Shown: positions 23,581 through 32,829, counted from the stretch's first letter. The stretch: 64,000 nt of DNA from Pelagimonas sp. (GCA_025210265.1 JAOASD010000029.1:1-64000), one strand, 5' to 3'. The notes: generated by a model from the letters alone, not told the origin. Translations and numbers: made by a program.

Positions 23581-24985
23581 ATGTCTGACGATAACACATA
23601 TTATGGCGATCAGTTCAAAGGGGCCGGATCGCATATCAAATACCTGATCGCGGAGCTAATCTCGATCCTGCTTGCCACGGCGCTCAAGATTCTCGACGTG
23701 GATGAGGGGCACAAGCGGCTGGTGGAGCTCATGACCTCCGGCTTCAAGGCCAAGTATGGCGCGGCGATGCGGGAACTCGAGCTGCATATTGCTCGGCTGC
23801 AAGCGGAACTGATTCTGGTCGAAGACGAGCGGAAGCGCGTGCTTGATGATCTCAAGCACACGCCAAAATGGCTCTCCACCAGCAAGATCAATCACGGGCG
23901 CAGTGATGATGACCATGTGGAGACGACGTGGCGGGATTGGCAGGGTCGCCATAAGGTCGAGTCCCTCCTGCTGGCACTGTTAATTCCGTTGGCGGCAACG
24001 GCGTCCTTGCTCACAGCCAAGGCCAATATGGAGGGCACTGGGCTTGAGATTTTCCAGACAGGCCCGCTGGTCTGGACTATGGCGGCGCTGGCACCGCTTT
24101 CGGGTTTTGCGATCAAAACCATGTGGTCCCATCTGCGCCGCGAATGGGCGCGCAAGGTCTTTACCATCGGTCTGAATACGCTGACGGTGATCTTCATCTT
24201 CGCTTGGGTGCTGCTCTATGCGACCTCCTACAAGGGGATGGATGCAGGCGCGGCGATGGCGGGCTTGTTCGACGATCAGATCTGGTGGGATCAGACCCTT
24301 CCGATGGCCTTCACTGTCATGACCTTGTTGACCGAGATCAGTGTCACGAGCGTCTTGGCGCATCGGTTGGACAAACTGGCCGCCTACTACTCGCCCTTCT
24401 ACTGGCTTGAGAACCCGGACTTTCTTGACCTCATGGCCTGTCAGGACCTCAATGACATTGAGCGGGTCTATTCCAAACACGACTTGGAGACCGTGTTATC
24501 GGAAACGCATATCAAGCAATTCCTGGCGGTGAGATCCAAAACCACCCTCGATTGGCTTTCTGGCTACCTCGGCGACTACACCGAGACCATTTCCTCCTAC
24601 AGTATGGGGCGCGACGGGCCGCAGGAAAGCCTTGCCCGGGCGTCTCGAAAGCTGCTGACCTCGGATGAGTTGCAACGCCTGCCGGACCGCGCCCAGATCA
24701 TCCTCTACGGCAATCTGAAGCCCGTTCTGGCGCTCAAATCCCAGGTCTTTGCCATTGCCCCCTGGCGCAAAACGGTCAGGATCAATTCGAGCTACGGCAG
24801 CAAGCGCAAACTGTCGCCAGTAGAGATCCGCCTGCGCTGGTGGCGTACTGAAGTCACACCGCGTGCGCGCCGTGCCTATGCGCGGATGATGCGCGCGGTG
24901 TTCCGGGATCGTGGGCAGAAGGGTCGCTTTTGGATGCACATCTTTGGCGGGCTGCACCCCGGCCTGTGCCTCGCAATCGGCCTGA
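23581..24985 (+). CDS. Hypothetical multi-pass membrane protein, 3' end lost at element junction
   Basis: Begins MSDDNTYYGDQFKG with GGAGAAAG before ATG 23581. An N-terminal hydrophobic helix (20-38) is followed by a long charged coiled coil (about 42-92), then four membrane segments (126-146, 162-180, 192-216, 238-260) and a large cytoplasmic C-terminal domain. I do not recognise the family. The genuine sequence seems to stop near codon 467 (about 24985); the frame then runs out-of-frame through the RTX gene to a stop at 25162-25164. The native C-terminus is therefore missing and replaced by a spurious ~60-residue tail. Confidence 0.65.
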
Positions 24986-26039
24986 TCCTGCCGGTCAGGA
25001 TACCCTGTCCGGTGGGGATGGGCGCGACACGCTTATCGGTGGTGTTGGGAATGATCGGCTGGCGGGCGGAGGTCAAAATGACACGGTGTTCGGGGACGGC
25101 GCGCCTGCGGAATACAGCCCCTTGGCGGGTACGATTTCCAATCATTTGCCGGGGGTCAACCTGATCAACGCCCTGTCCGACGGGTTGCGCTATGCTGGCA
25201 CGGGGGGCGGCAGCAGCGGGCAGGACCGGTTGTTGGGTGGTTCAGGCCATGACCTGCTGCATGGAGGGGGCGGCAGCGATACGCTTTCCGGTGGTTCTGG
25301 TCAGGACATTCTGGTTGGGGGCGCCGGCGCAGATTTGCTAAAGGGTGGTGCCGGGGCGGATATCTTGGTCGGAGGGCGCGGAGCCGACACGCTTTCTGGT
25401 GGAACGGGCGGCGATGTCTATATCACCGACGCCGGGGATGCCGACATCAGCGAAGCCACGGGCGCGGGCTTTGACAAGGTTATTGTCACCGAAACCAGCG
25501 CGCTGACACTGGCCAATGTCGAACTGGTCGCGCTTATGGATGGGGTTGCGGATCTGGACCTGACAGTGACGGCGATGGGGCAGGCCCGTCAGGGCATCAG
25601 CCTTGCCATCGCTGGAAACGCGCAGTCCAACCGGATCACGCTGGATCTGGTGGATTCAAGCGGCCCAGGAGGGTTGGCTGTGGCCGGAGGCGGCGGTGCA
25701 GATGTGTTCGTTTTTGAACGCGCGCCGGAACAGGGAAGCGAGGCGCATTTCCTTGATATGTCCGGCGACGACATGATTGATGTCTCTGCGTTGGGCATTC
25801 AGGATGTGGTCGATGGCGAAGTGGTTGAGCTTTTTGACGAGGTGCCGTCTGGCCTCTTTCTGCTGTCCAGCTCTGTTCAGGTTACTTATTTGGACGAAAC
25901 CGCCACGCTGATAACGCGCAGCGTACATGATGTTCTGGGAACAGATGGGGATTGGATGCTGGTCAGCAGTGATGGATCGACCTTTCAGGTCATCGCGGAT
26001 CTGTATGGCGCGATGATCGCTGGGGATTTTGTGATTTAG
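24985..26039 (+). pseudogene. 5'-truncated RTX (hemolysin-type calcium-binding) protein gene
   Basis: From about 24985 the frame reads AGQDTLSGGDGRDTLIGGVGND and continues with further GGxGxDxL nonapeptides (LLGGSGHDLLHGGGGSDTLSGG and on to DTLSGGTGGD), then a beta-rich C-terminal domain ending DLYGAMIAGDFVI, a plausible type I secretion signal. No start codon with a ribosome site exists for this frame; the 5' part is cut where the mobile element begins. The frame's stop overlaps the convergent znuB stop. Intact genes of this type encode large secreted calcium-binding proteins. Confidence 0.8.
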
Positions 26040-26815
26040 GATCGGCGCAGCAGGCTGAGCAGGAAAATCGCCCCGGCGGCGCAGACGATGCTGGGCCCGG
26101 CTGGGGTGTCAAAGTGATAGGCTCCCCACAGGCCGCCAAGCGCGGCGCCTGATCCCATGACGCTTGCCAATGCGACCATCTGTTCAGGGGTGCGGGCAAA
26201 CGCGCGGGCCGCCGCAGCGGGGATCACCAGCAAAGCGCCGATCAGCAGGGCCCCAACCACTTTGATCGCAACCGCGACCACCAGCGCCAACGCCAGCATC
26301 AGAATGCGCGATTCGCGGTCGGGGTTGATGCCCGCCGCATAGGCCAGATCTGGCGACACTGTTGCGGTCAGCAGGCGCTGCCAGCGCCAGACCAGCAGCG
26401 CCCAGACTGCGAGCGCCCCGCCCCAGATCAGGGCCAGATCCTGTCGTCCCACGGCCAGGATGTCTCCGAACAGGTAGGATTCCAGATCCAGCCTTGCATC
26501 CACCACAAGGCTGGTTGCCACCAGCCCCAGCGCCAATGTGCCATGGGACAGCACCCCCAGGACCATGTCATTGCTGCGGGTCGTGCGGGTCAACTGCACC
26601 ACCGCCAGCGAGGTGATCAGTGCCACGGCCAATGTGCCCAGCATGATCGGCAGGCTCAGTGCCAAAGACAGCGCCACGCCCAGAATGGCGGCATGGGCTG
26701 TTGCGTCCCCAAAAAACGCCATGCGCCGCCAAACGACAAAGCCGCCCAGTGGCGCGGCCGCCAGCGCTACGCCGACCGATCCCAGCGCCGCGCGGACCAG
26801 AAAGTCATCCAGCAT
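26036..26815 (-). CDS. znuB: Zinc ABC transporter permease ZnuB
   Basis: A 259-aa ABC-3 family permease with seven to eight membrane helices. VVWRRMAFFGDATAHAAILGVALS near the N-terminus is the conserved ABC-3 block, and IKVVGALLIGALLVIPAAAARAFA is the second signature. It forms the membrane channel for ZnuA/ZnuC zinc import. It overlaps znuC by one base (26815) and is last in the zur-znuC-znuB operon. Its stop overlaps the truncated RTX gene tail to tail. Confidence 0.95.
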   Translation of the reverse strand: MLDDFLVRAALGSVGVALAAAPLGGFVVWRRMAFFGDATAHAAILGVALSLALSLPIMLGTLAVALITSLAVVQLTRTTRSNDMVLGVLSHGTLALGLVATSLVVDARLDLESYLFGDILAVGRQDLALIWGGALAVWALLVWRWQRLLTATVSPDLAYAAGINPDRESRILMLALALVVAVAIKVVGALLIGALLVIPAAAARAFARTPEQMVALASVMGSGAALGGLWGAYHFDTPAGPSIVCAAGAIFLLSLLRRS

Positions 26816-27627
26816 CAGACCACCTCTTTCTGGGTTGCGGGGGGATGCGCCGTTTCTGGTGTGGCGTCATGGTCCGCGCAGCAGGCCCCATCGTTGCTAT
26901 GCACATGCGCGGGTTCGTGGTGGCGGTGATTGTGCTGGTGGCGATACAGCGCCAGCGCGCCGCCAGTGCCGGTGCCAAACAGGGCGCGATATTCTTCGGC
27001 CTGAGCGACCACTTCGGGGTGGCCCTGGCAACAGATATGGCCGTTCAGACAGATCACCCGGTCGCTTGCGCTCATGACCACGTGCAATTCATGGCTGACC
27101 AGCAGCACGGCGCAGCCATGGCTGTCGCGCAGATCTTCGATCTTGCGGTAAAATTCGGCCTGGCCGGGCTGGTCCAACCCCTGAGTCGGCTCGTCCAGCA
27201 ACAGGATTTCGGGGGCGTTCAGCAGGGCGCGGGCCAGCAGCACCCGCTGACGCTGGCCACCGGACAGGGCCGCCATCTGGCGATCCGCGTAATGGCTGGC
27301 ACCTGCTTCGGCCAGGGCAGTGTCGCGGGCGGCGCGGCTGTTGCGGGTGGGCAGATCCATAAAGCGTTTCACGCTGAGCGGCAGGCTGGGATCCAGCGTC
27401 AGGCGCTGCGGGACATAGCCCAGCCGCAGCCCCGCTTTGCGCTGAATCTCGCCCCCGGCAGGCGGCAGCGCCCCAATCAGCGCCCGCAGAAAACTGGATT
27501 TACCCGACCCGTTTGGGCCGACCACAGTGACGATTTCTCCGGGGTGGATGTCGAAATCCACATCGCGCAGGACTGTGCTGCCCTGATAGCCCAATCGCAA
27601 TCCGCGCGTTGAAAGCAGGGCGGTCAT
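26815..27627 (-). CDS. znuC: Zinc ABC transporter ATP-binding protein ZnuC
   Basis: A 270-aa ABC ATPase: Walker A GPNGSGKSS (37-45), Q-loop YVPQRL, signature LSGGQRQRV, Walker B EILLLDEPTQG and the switch His in LLVSHELH. The C-terminus is histidine- and cysteine-rich (RHQHNHRHHEPAHVHSNDG, CCADHD), a likely zinc-binding tail also seen in other ZnuC proteins. ATG 27627 overlaps the zur stop (ATGA) and is preferred to a start 11 codons upstream. Confidence 0.96.
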   Translation of the reverse strand: MTALLSTRGLRLGYQGSTVLRDVDFDIHPGEIVTVVGPNGSGKSSFLRALIGALPPAGGEIQRKAGLRLGYVPQRLTLDPSLPLSVKRFMDLPTRNSRAARDTALAEAGASHYADRQMAALSGGQRQRVLLARALLNAPEILLLDEPTQGLDQPGQAEFYRKIEDLRDSHGCAVLLVSHELHVVMSASDRVICLNGHICCQGHPEVVAQAEEYRALFGTGTGGALALYRHQHNHRHHEPAHVHSNDGACCADHDATPETAHPPATQKEVV

Positions 27628-28109
27628 GCGCTGTCCTCGCGCGCGGCACAAGAGGGGCACTGGCCCTCGGCCTCCATCAGAACGCGGCTGGGCACAAATC
27701 CGGTTTCCGCCACCGCCGCGCTCAGCGCAGATGTGGCGGCCTTGCCGGGGGCCTCGGCCACAGTGTCACAGCCCCGACAGATCAGAAACACCGGCGCGTG
27801 GCGTTCCCCCGGATGCGAGCAGGCAATATAGGCGTTCAGCAACTCGATGCGATGGGCAAAGCCATGGCTGACCAGGAAATCCAGCGCGCGATACGCCACC
27901 GGAGGCTGTGATCCCAGACCGGCCTCGCGCAGGCGGGCCAGCACGTCATAGGCCCCCATGGCGCGATGCTCTGACAGCAGGATTTCCAGGGCTTTGCGCC
28001 GCACCGGGGTCAGCTGCAACCCTTTGTCTTTGCAGGTGTCTTCGGCGGCGGCAAGGCCGCTGGCGATACAGCTGTCGTGATCGTGGTGTTCAAAACCGAT
28101 CGGGTCCAT
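27624..28109 (-). CDS. zur: Zinc uptake regulator Zur (Fur family)
   Basis: A 161-aa Fur-family repressor. The winged helix spans about residues 30-95 (LTPVRRKALEILLSEHRAMGAYDVL). The structural zinc site is Cys111-x2-Cys114 (CRGC) with Cys151-x2-Cys154 (CPSC). An N-terminal HHDHDSC stretch may add metal ligands. It should repress znuA and its own operon when zinc is plentiful. ATG 28109 is the first codon matching the family; two Zur boxes lie 43-100 bp upstream. Heads the operon zur-znuC-znuB. Confidence 0.95.
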   Translation of the reverse strand: MDPIGFEHHDHDSCIASGLAAAEDTCKDKGLQLTPVRRKALEILLSEHRAMGAYDVLARLREAGLGSQPPVAYRALDFLVSHGFAHRIELLNAYIACSHPGERHAPVFLICRGCDTVAEAPGKAATSALSAAVAETGFVPSRVLMEAEGQCPSCAAREDSA

Positions 28110-28151
28110 GGCGGCCTCTGGTTGGGCGTCGATTAAACTGGGGGGTTGATA

Positions 28152-28209
28152 TGTTATATTGTAACGCGCTACAAGCCCTGCGACACGCAAGTGCGTTATA
28201 TTATAACAT
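28152..28209. promoter_or_regulatory. Two Zur boxes in the zur/znuA divergent promoter
   Basis: TGTTATATTGTAAC (28152-28165) and GTTATATTATAACAT (28195-28209) are near-palindromic matches to the Zur operator core GTTATA-n-TATAAC. They are inverted copies flanked by shared GATA/TATC (TTGATATGTTATA and its complement). One faces zur-znuCB, the other znuA, allowing separate control of each promoter. Confidence 0.85.
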
Positions 28210-28227
28210 ATCAAGACGAGAGATCTC

Positions 28228-29376
28228 ATGCGCAGGAAGACTTTGGGCCAGGCAGGCCCCGCAGGTTTGGCTGTTTCTTTTGCCGCTGTTCTGGCCGGCA
28301 GCCCCGCACTGGCCGAAGGCCCCTCGGTTGTGGCGGATATTGGTCCGGTGCATGGGCTGGTCAAAATGGTGACCGGGGACAACAATGACACCACGCTGTT
28401 GCTGCCGCCGGGCACCTCGCCGCATGGGTTTGCGCTGCGCCCGTCGCAGGCGGGGGCGCTGCAATCGGCGGGTCTGATTGTCTGGGTCGGGCCAGAGCTG
28501 ACACCATCGCTGGGCCGCAGCATTGAAAACCTTGCCAATGGGGCGGCGGTGCTGGAGCTGTCCGCTGCGGAGGGGATCGAAACCTTGCCGTTCCGTGGGG
28601 CTTCGACACTGCGCAAACTGGCCAAAGAGGCCGAAGCCGCGCGCATGGCTGCCGAAAAAGATCATGACGACCACGCGGGCCACGATCACGATGACCACAA
28701 GGATCAGGACGATCACGCGGGCCATGACCACGATGAACACAAAGATCACGACGACCACGCAGGCCATGACCACGATGAACACAAAGATCACGACGACCAC
28801 GCAGGCCACGATCATGATGATCACAAGGATCACGACGACCATGACCACGCGCATGATCATGGGGATATGGATCCGCATCTGTGGCTGTCGCCGCTGAATG
28901 CGCAGGTCTGGCTGGGTGAAATTGCCGAAGCTCTGGCCGCGCAGGATCCCGCCAATGCCGATCTGTACCGCGCCAATGCCAAGGCCGGTCAGGCCGAGAT
29001 CGCGGATGCGCTGGCCGAGGCCAAAGCCCTGCTGGCCCCGCTGGCCGGCAAGAAACTGGCCGTCTATCACGACGCCTACCAGTATTTCGAAGCCAATTTT
29101 GACCTCTCCGTCGTCGGCACCCTGTCTGACAGCGATGCCACCGCGCCGGGTGTGTCCCATGTGGATCAGCTGCGCACCGAACTGGCCGAAGAGCCGCCGG
29201 TCTGCATGATCAGCGAGCCGGGCGCAACGATCGGCCTGATTCAGGCGGTTCTGCCCTCAGACGTGGCTGTGGTCGAGGTCGACCCGCTGGGGCGTGACCT
29301 GCCGCAGGGCGCGCCGCTTTACCCGGCGATGATCCGTTCCATGGCGGAAAAAATCGCAGGCTGTGCCGCAAAGTAA
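28228..29376 (+). CDS. znuA: Zinc ABC transporter substrate-binding protein ZnuA
   Basis: A 382-aa periplasmic cluster A-I binding protein with a signal peptide (cleavage after SPALA, about residue 29). Zinc ligands are expected at His of GTSPHGFALRPS, His of DMDPHLWLSP, His of VYHDAYQYF and an acidic residue near the C-terminus. The loop between the first two is a long His/Asp-rich insertion (about residues 144-213) made of four 14-residue repeats (DDHAGHDHDEHKDH type), a zinc-collecting loop. The repeat number is larger than in most ZnuA. Divergent from zur. Confidence 0.96.
   Translation: MRRKTLGQAGPAGLAVSFAAVLAGSPALAEGPSVVADIGPVHGLVKMVTGDNNDTTLLLPPGTSPHGFALRPSQAGALQSAGLIVWVGPELTPSLGRSIENLANGAAVLELSAAEGIETLPFRGASTLRKLAKEAEAARMAAEKDHDDHAGHDHDDHKDQDDHAGHDHDEHKDHDDHAGHDHDEHKDHDDHAGHDHDDHKDHDDHDHAHDHGDMDPHLWLSPLNAQVWLGEIAEALAAQDPANADLYRANAKAGQAEIADALAEAKALLAPLAGKKLAVYHDAYQYFEANFDLSVVGTLSDSDATAPGVSHVDQLRTELAEEPPVCMISEPGATIGLIQAVLPSDVAVVEVDPLGRDLPQGAPLYPAMIRSMAEKIAGCAAK
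28666..28833 (+). repeat. Four tandem 42-bp repeats encoding the ZnuA His-rich loop
   Basis: Four in-frame units of 42 bp encode DDHAGHDHD(D/E)HKD(Q/H). Units 2 and 3 encode the same peptide and are nearly identical in DNA, which suggests recent slippage or unequal exchange. Confidence 0.9.
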
Positions 29377-29464
29377 GTGCGGTTAAACGGTGCTATGTTT
29401 GCAATCGGGTCGCCTCCTGGCGGCCCGGTTTTTCTTTGTGCTGTGGCCGCAGTCCAATTGCGTT

Positions 29465-30256
29465 TCAGAACGCGCCGCGCCGCCCGTCAAAGCATTGCAA
29501 GGCAAAGCCCGCCTGTTCCAGCGCGCTGCGGGTCTTGCGCGCAATCTGCAGGGCGGTGTCCCCATCCCCATGCAGGCAGATCGTGTCGATTGGCGCGGGG
29601 ATCGGGTCGCCGGTTTCCGGCAGGATCGCGCCAGCTTCGGCCATTGCGACAATGCGTTTCGCAGCATGATCCGCGTCATGGATCACCGCGCCGGGCAGGC
29701 TGCGATCCACCAGCGTGGCATCGGCATTATAGGCCCGATCGGCAAAGATTTCCCCGGCCCAGAGGCACCCCAGCCCCTCGACCGCACGCTGTTGGGCAGT
29801 GGCGGCCAGCACCATGATGATCAGCTCGGGCGCGATTTCGGCCACGGCACCATAGCAGGCCTCGGCCATGGCCTGATCTTCGGAGGTCATGTTGGACAGT
29901 GCGCCGTGCAGTTTGACATGGCGCAGCTGGGTGCCGCTGGCCCGCGCCATCGCCTGTGCCGCGCCGATCTGGTACTGGATCATGTGGCGCAGGGTTTTGT
30001 CGGGTAGATGCATCCGGCGGCGGCCAAAGCCCTGCAGGTCGTCAAATCCGGGATGCGCGCCGATGCCCACGCCGCGCGCCCCGGCCTCGGCCATGGTTGC
30101 GGCCATCACAGCCGGGTCGCCCGCGTGGAACCCACAGGCCACATTGGCCGAGGTGATGACCTCCAGCAGGGCGCTGTCCTGCCCCATCACCCAGGGGCCG
30201 AAACTTTCGCCCATATCAGCGTTCAGGTCGATGCGTTTGGGGGTGGCTTGGGTCAT
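29465..30256 (-). CDS. pxpA: 5-oxoprolinase subunit A (LamB/YcsF family)
   Basis: A 263-aa protein with the family signature IDLNADMGESFGPW at the N-terminus and SANVACGFHAGDPAVM, GIGAHPGFDDLQGFGRR and CLHGDGDTA further on. With PxpB and PxpC it forms the bacterial ATP-dependent 5-oxoprolinase, which opens 5-oxoproline (pyroglutamate) to glutamate. It is last in the pxpB-pxpC-pxpA operon and overlaps pxpC by 4 nt. Confidence 0.93.
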   Translation of the reverse strand: MTQATPKRIDLNADMGESFGPWVMGQDSALLEVITSANVACGFHAGDPAVMAATMAEAGARGVGIGAHPGFDDLQGFGRRRMHLPDKTLRHMIQYQIGAAQAMARASGTQLRHVKLHGALSNMTSEDQAMAEACYGAVAEIAPELIIMVLAATAQQRAVEGLGCLWAGEIFADRAYNADATLVDRSLPGAVIHDADHAAKRIVAMAEAGAILPETGDPIPAPIDTICLHGDGDTALQIARKTRSALEQAGFALQCFDGRRGAF

Positions 30257-31269
30257 TCCAGGTCTTCTCCGGTCAATACGCCGCTGATCAGGTTCAGCGA
30301 TAGCAGGTCAGGGCAATCCGCCGGGTCGCGGATCAGGCGATGGCGGCGGGCGCTCAGCTTGGCGATGTCCTGACGAAAGCGGGCCTCGGCCTCCAGCGCA
30401 GATTCACGTGTGACAAAGGCAAAGCGCAGCGGCGCACCCGCCGGGGTTTGCGCCGCCTTGGGCATGTCCGCTGGGATCACCGTGCCAATGCGGGGATAGC
30501 CGCCGGTGGTCTGGCATTCCGACAGCAGCAGGAAGGGCGCGCCGTCGCCGGGGATCTGCAGATCGCCCGGCGTGATGATTTCCGACAGGATGGTTTGCCC
30601 GCCCTGCAGGCCAAAGCCTGCCTGGGGCGGGAGCAGCCGCATCCCCATCCGGTTTCCGCGCGCATCGCGGGTGAATGCGGTGGTCTCGAACCGGGCGCGC
30701 TCGGGGTGGGGGAACAGATCGGTCTGCAGGCTAGGCACGACACGCAGAGCGCCACCTTGCCAGCGCGGAGCCACATCCAGCGCCCAGCCGACCTCATCAG
30801 GGTTGTGGCTGTCCCGGCCCAGCGGGATCTGATCGCCGGGCTGACAGGCGCGGCCCAGCCCGGCATTCAGATGGGCGGACACTGCGCCCAACTGTTCAGG
30901 CAGATCAAACCCGCCGCCGACGGTCATATAGCCAAAGCTGCCCTCTAGCGTCGCGCCGATTTCTAGCATCGCGCCGTCGGGCAGAAGATGCGAGGCATTC
31001 CAGGCCAGCGGCACCCCGTCCAGAATGGCCCGCATGGGCGCGCCGGTCAGGGCGATGCGAGCAGGGGCGGTCGTGCGAAACTTGCCGCCATACCCGGCCA
31101 TTTCCAACGCTGCGCCAATGGGTTGCGACAGCAGCGCCGCGCCCTCGGCCAGTGCCAGCCGATCCGCTGCGCCGCCGCGCGACAGCCCTTGCGACAGCAG
31201 CCCGACGCGGCCGCCATCCTGCACACTGACTCCGGGGCCAGCCTGGTCGATGATCAGATGCGCGCTCAT
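30253..31269 (-). CDS. pxpC: 5-oxoprolinase subunit C (biotin-dependent carboxyltransferase-like)
   Basis: A 338-aa protein of the KipA/PxpC family: GPGVSVQDGGRVGLLSQGLSRGGAADRLAL at the N-terminus, then LEMAGYGGKF, ALTGAPMRAILDG and ECQTTGGYPRIGTVIPADMPKAAQ. It is the partner of PxpB in 5-oxoprolinase. Coupled on both sides by ATGA overlaps. Confidence 0.93.
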   Translation of the reverse strand: MSAHLIIDQAGPGVSVQDGGRVGLLSQGLSRGGAADRLALAEGAALLSQPIGAALEMAGYGGKFRTTAPARIALTGAPMRAILDGVPLAWNASHLLPDGAMLEIGATLEGSFGYMTVGGGFDLPEQLGAVSAHLNAGLGRACQPGDQIPLGRDSHNPDEVGWALDVAPRWQGGALRVVPSLQTDLFPHPERARFETTAFTRDARGNRMGMRLLPPQAGFGLQGGQTILSEIITPGDLQIPGDGAPFLLLSECQTTGGYPRIGTVIPADMPKAAQTPAGAPLRFAFVTRESALEAEARFRQDIAKLSARRHRLIRDPADCPDLLSLNLISGVLTGEDLE

Positions 31270-32015
31270 GTCAGGGGTTCTTCGGTCAGGCCGCCGCTGG
31301 GGGTGCTGGCCATGTTTTCCAATGTCTCGCGGCTGACTTGCGGAAAGACCACCTCGTCCCCTGGACGCAGCAGAAAGGGGCGCGCGGTGTCAGGCTGGAA
31401 CAGTCGCGCGGCGGTCTGGCCCACATGACGCCAGCCGGTGGGGGTGCTGACGGAAAACAGCACCAATTGCCGGATCGCCACGACCAGCGCGCCCACCGGC
31501 ACGCGCGGAGTCAGGCCGCTTTGGCGTGGGATGTCCCATTGCGGGGGCAGGGTGCCCATATAGGGTTGGCCGGGGGCGAACCCGATGGCCGTGACCCGCA
31601 TCTGCGCGCTGGACAGCTGATCAATGGCGTCGCTGACGCTTTGCCCGGCCAGTGCGGCGGCTTCGTTCAGTTGGGGGGCCAGATCGGTGCCATAAACCGT
31701 CGGAATGCGCAGCAGGCTGCGGCCCTGCGGCATGGGCGCGGCGTACCAGTCCTGCGCCTGCAGCATCTGCGCCAGCGCGGCGATCATCTGATCATGCGGC
31801 ACCGCCAGCGGATCAAAGCGCACAAAGGCCGACACCAGCGAGGTCGCGCATTCCTCGACCCCTGCGGGCGTAGCGCGTTCCAATGCCGCGCGAAAGGCCA
31901 GCGCCGCGCGATTGGCCGGTTCGCTCAGCTGATCGCCAAAGCGCACCAAAAGCCCGTCCAGCCCGACCGGATCAATGCGGGGAAACCCGGTCGTTGCGTT
32001 CTGTTCATCCGTCAT
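31266..32015 (-). CDS. pxpB: 5-oxoprolinase subunit B (KipI-like)
   Basis: A 249-aa protein. The cyclophilin-like KipI core shows LRIPTVYGTDLAPQLNEAAALAGQSV and VTAIGFAPGQPYMGTLP, then TPRVPVGALVVAIRQLVLFSVSTPTGWRHVGQT, all family blocks. First gene of the pxpBCA operon. ATG 32015 is the first plausible start; the gap to the divergent small membrane gene is 164 bp and should hold both promoters. Confidence 0.92.
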   Translation of the reverse strand: MTDEQNATTGFPRIDPVGLDGLLVRFGDQLSEPANRAALAFRAALERATPAGVEECATSLVSAFVRFDPLAVPHDQMIAALAQMLQAQDWYAAPMPQGRSLLRIPTVYGTDLAPQLNEAAALAGQSVSDAIDQLSSAQMRVTAIGFAPGQPYMGTLPPQWDIPRQSGLTPRVPVGALVVAIRQLVLFSVSTPTGWRHVGQTAARLFQPDTARPFLLRPGDEVVFPQVSRETLENMASTPSGGLTEEPLT

Positions 32016-32179
32016 GGGCGCAAGGGATCACGGGGCGCAGGCCCTGTCCATAGCCGCGGGTTCTGTTTTCGCGGCAAAGATGGGCAAAACCTGGCCCATC
32101 CTGGCGCTGCAGGGCTTTCGGGCTTGCCTTCTTTGCGGGCTGTTTTATTCTGTATTTCGAATATAAAAGGAGTGCCCCC

Positions 32180-32515
32180 ATGCCGCAGCTTATCCGCATG
32201 TATATCCGTCAGGTTCTGATCGGGTTCGGACTTTCGGCGCTGTTTGTTGGGGCGCTGCTGTATACAGATGTCGCCGGGCTGTGGGGATTGGTCTCCAATT
32301 CCGATGTGGGATTTGTCGCGGTGCTGATGCTGTTCATGTTCAACGGGATCGTTTTTGCCGGGGTGCAATTTTCCATCGCAATCATGCGGATGCAGGACCA
32401 TACACCGGGCGGGGGACGACGCGCGCCACGCACTGCGCCGCAGCCCGTTCCCGTCATGGCCGAAGTCCCCGCGCCCAAGGCCGCGTCGCTCAACCGGTTT
32501 GCGCAGCGCCGGTAA
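32180..32515 (+). CDS. Small two-helix membrane protein
   Basis: A 111-aa protein with two hydrophobic segments (about residues 9-30 and 43-66, the second ending FSIAIMRMQ) and a Pro/Arg-rich cytoplasmic tail. AAGGAG lies just before the ATG. I do not know the function; the gene resembles small conserved Rhodobacterales membrane proteins. It precedes the structured intergenic region and mmcB. Confidence 0.7.
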   Translation: MPQLIRMYIRQVLIGFGLSALFVGALLYTDVAGLWGLVSNSDVGFVAVLMLFMFNGIVFAGVQFSIAIMRMQDHTPGGGRRAPRTAPQPVPVMAEVPAPKAASLNRFAQRR

Positions 32516-32829
32516 TCGCCGAATTTCACATGCGTGGATTGGGTTTAGGAGGCGGGGACCACCGCAGACGTGTGGGTGAACGCATTCCCGAGGACCTGTT
32601 AATACAGGTGGGTGCCAGGTAACGAAGCCACGGCTACGACAGAGCCAGCTCCCTCGGATTTGCTTAAGGCCACCGGAATGTACCCGTGTCACGGAAAGGG
32701 CAGAGCCCGCCAATCCCTGAAATAGGGCAACCCCTGCGGCACGACAAGAGGCCGGGTGAAAAACAGTTTCGCCTGTCTGGTCGAAGGGCAGGGGTTGCGC
32801 CCGTTCTCCCTTTGTTCATATCTTTGTGT
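32516..32829 (+). ncRNA. Candidate structured non-coding RNA upstream of mmcB
   Basis: This 314-base gap lacks a gene but folds by eye. GGCGGG (32551-32556) pairs with CCCGCC (32706-32711), CATTCC (32583-32588) with GGAATG (32675-32680), CCGAGG (32588-32593) with CCTCGG (32652-32657), and ACCTGT-TAAT-ACAGGT (32594-32609) is a hairpin. This gives a ~161-nt nested structure. Next to it, CAACCCCTGC (32728-32737) pairs perfectly with GCAGGGGTTG (32788-32797). The size suits a 6S-like RNA, and CCTGCGGC resembles the 6S 3' side, but identity is not established. Strand is assumed from mmcB. Confidence 0.4.

Noticed and set aside
24930..24985. TTG start for the RTX gene at 24930
   Set aside because: It has no ribosome site and its first ~18 residues are an out-of-frame reading of the membrane-protein gene.
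28660..28860. CRISPR-like tandem repeats
   Set aside because: The repeats are contiguous, in frame and encode the ZnuA His-rich loop; there are no spacers.
32516..32829. tmRNA or RNase P RNA gene
   Set aside because: No tag frame, no T-loop/CCA acceptor, and no GAGGAAAGUCC core were found, so neither class can be claimed.
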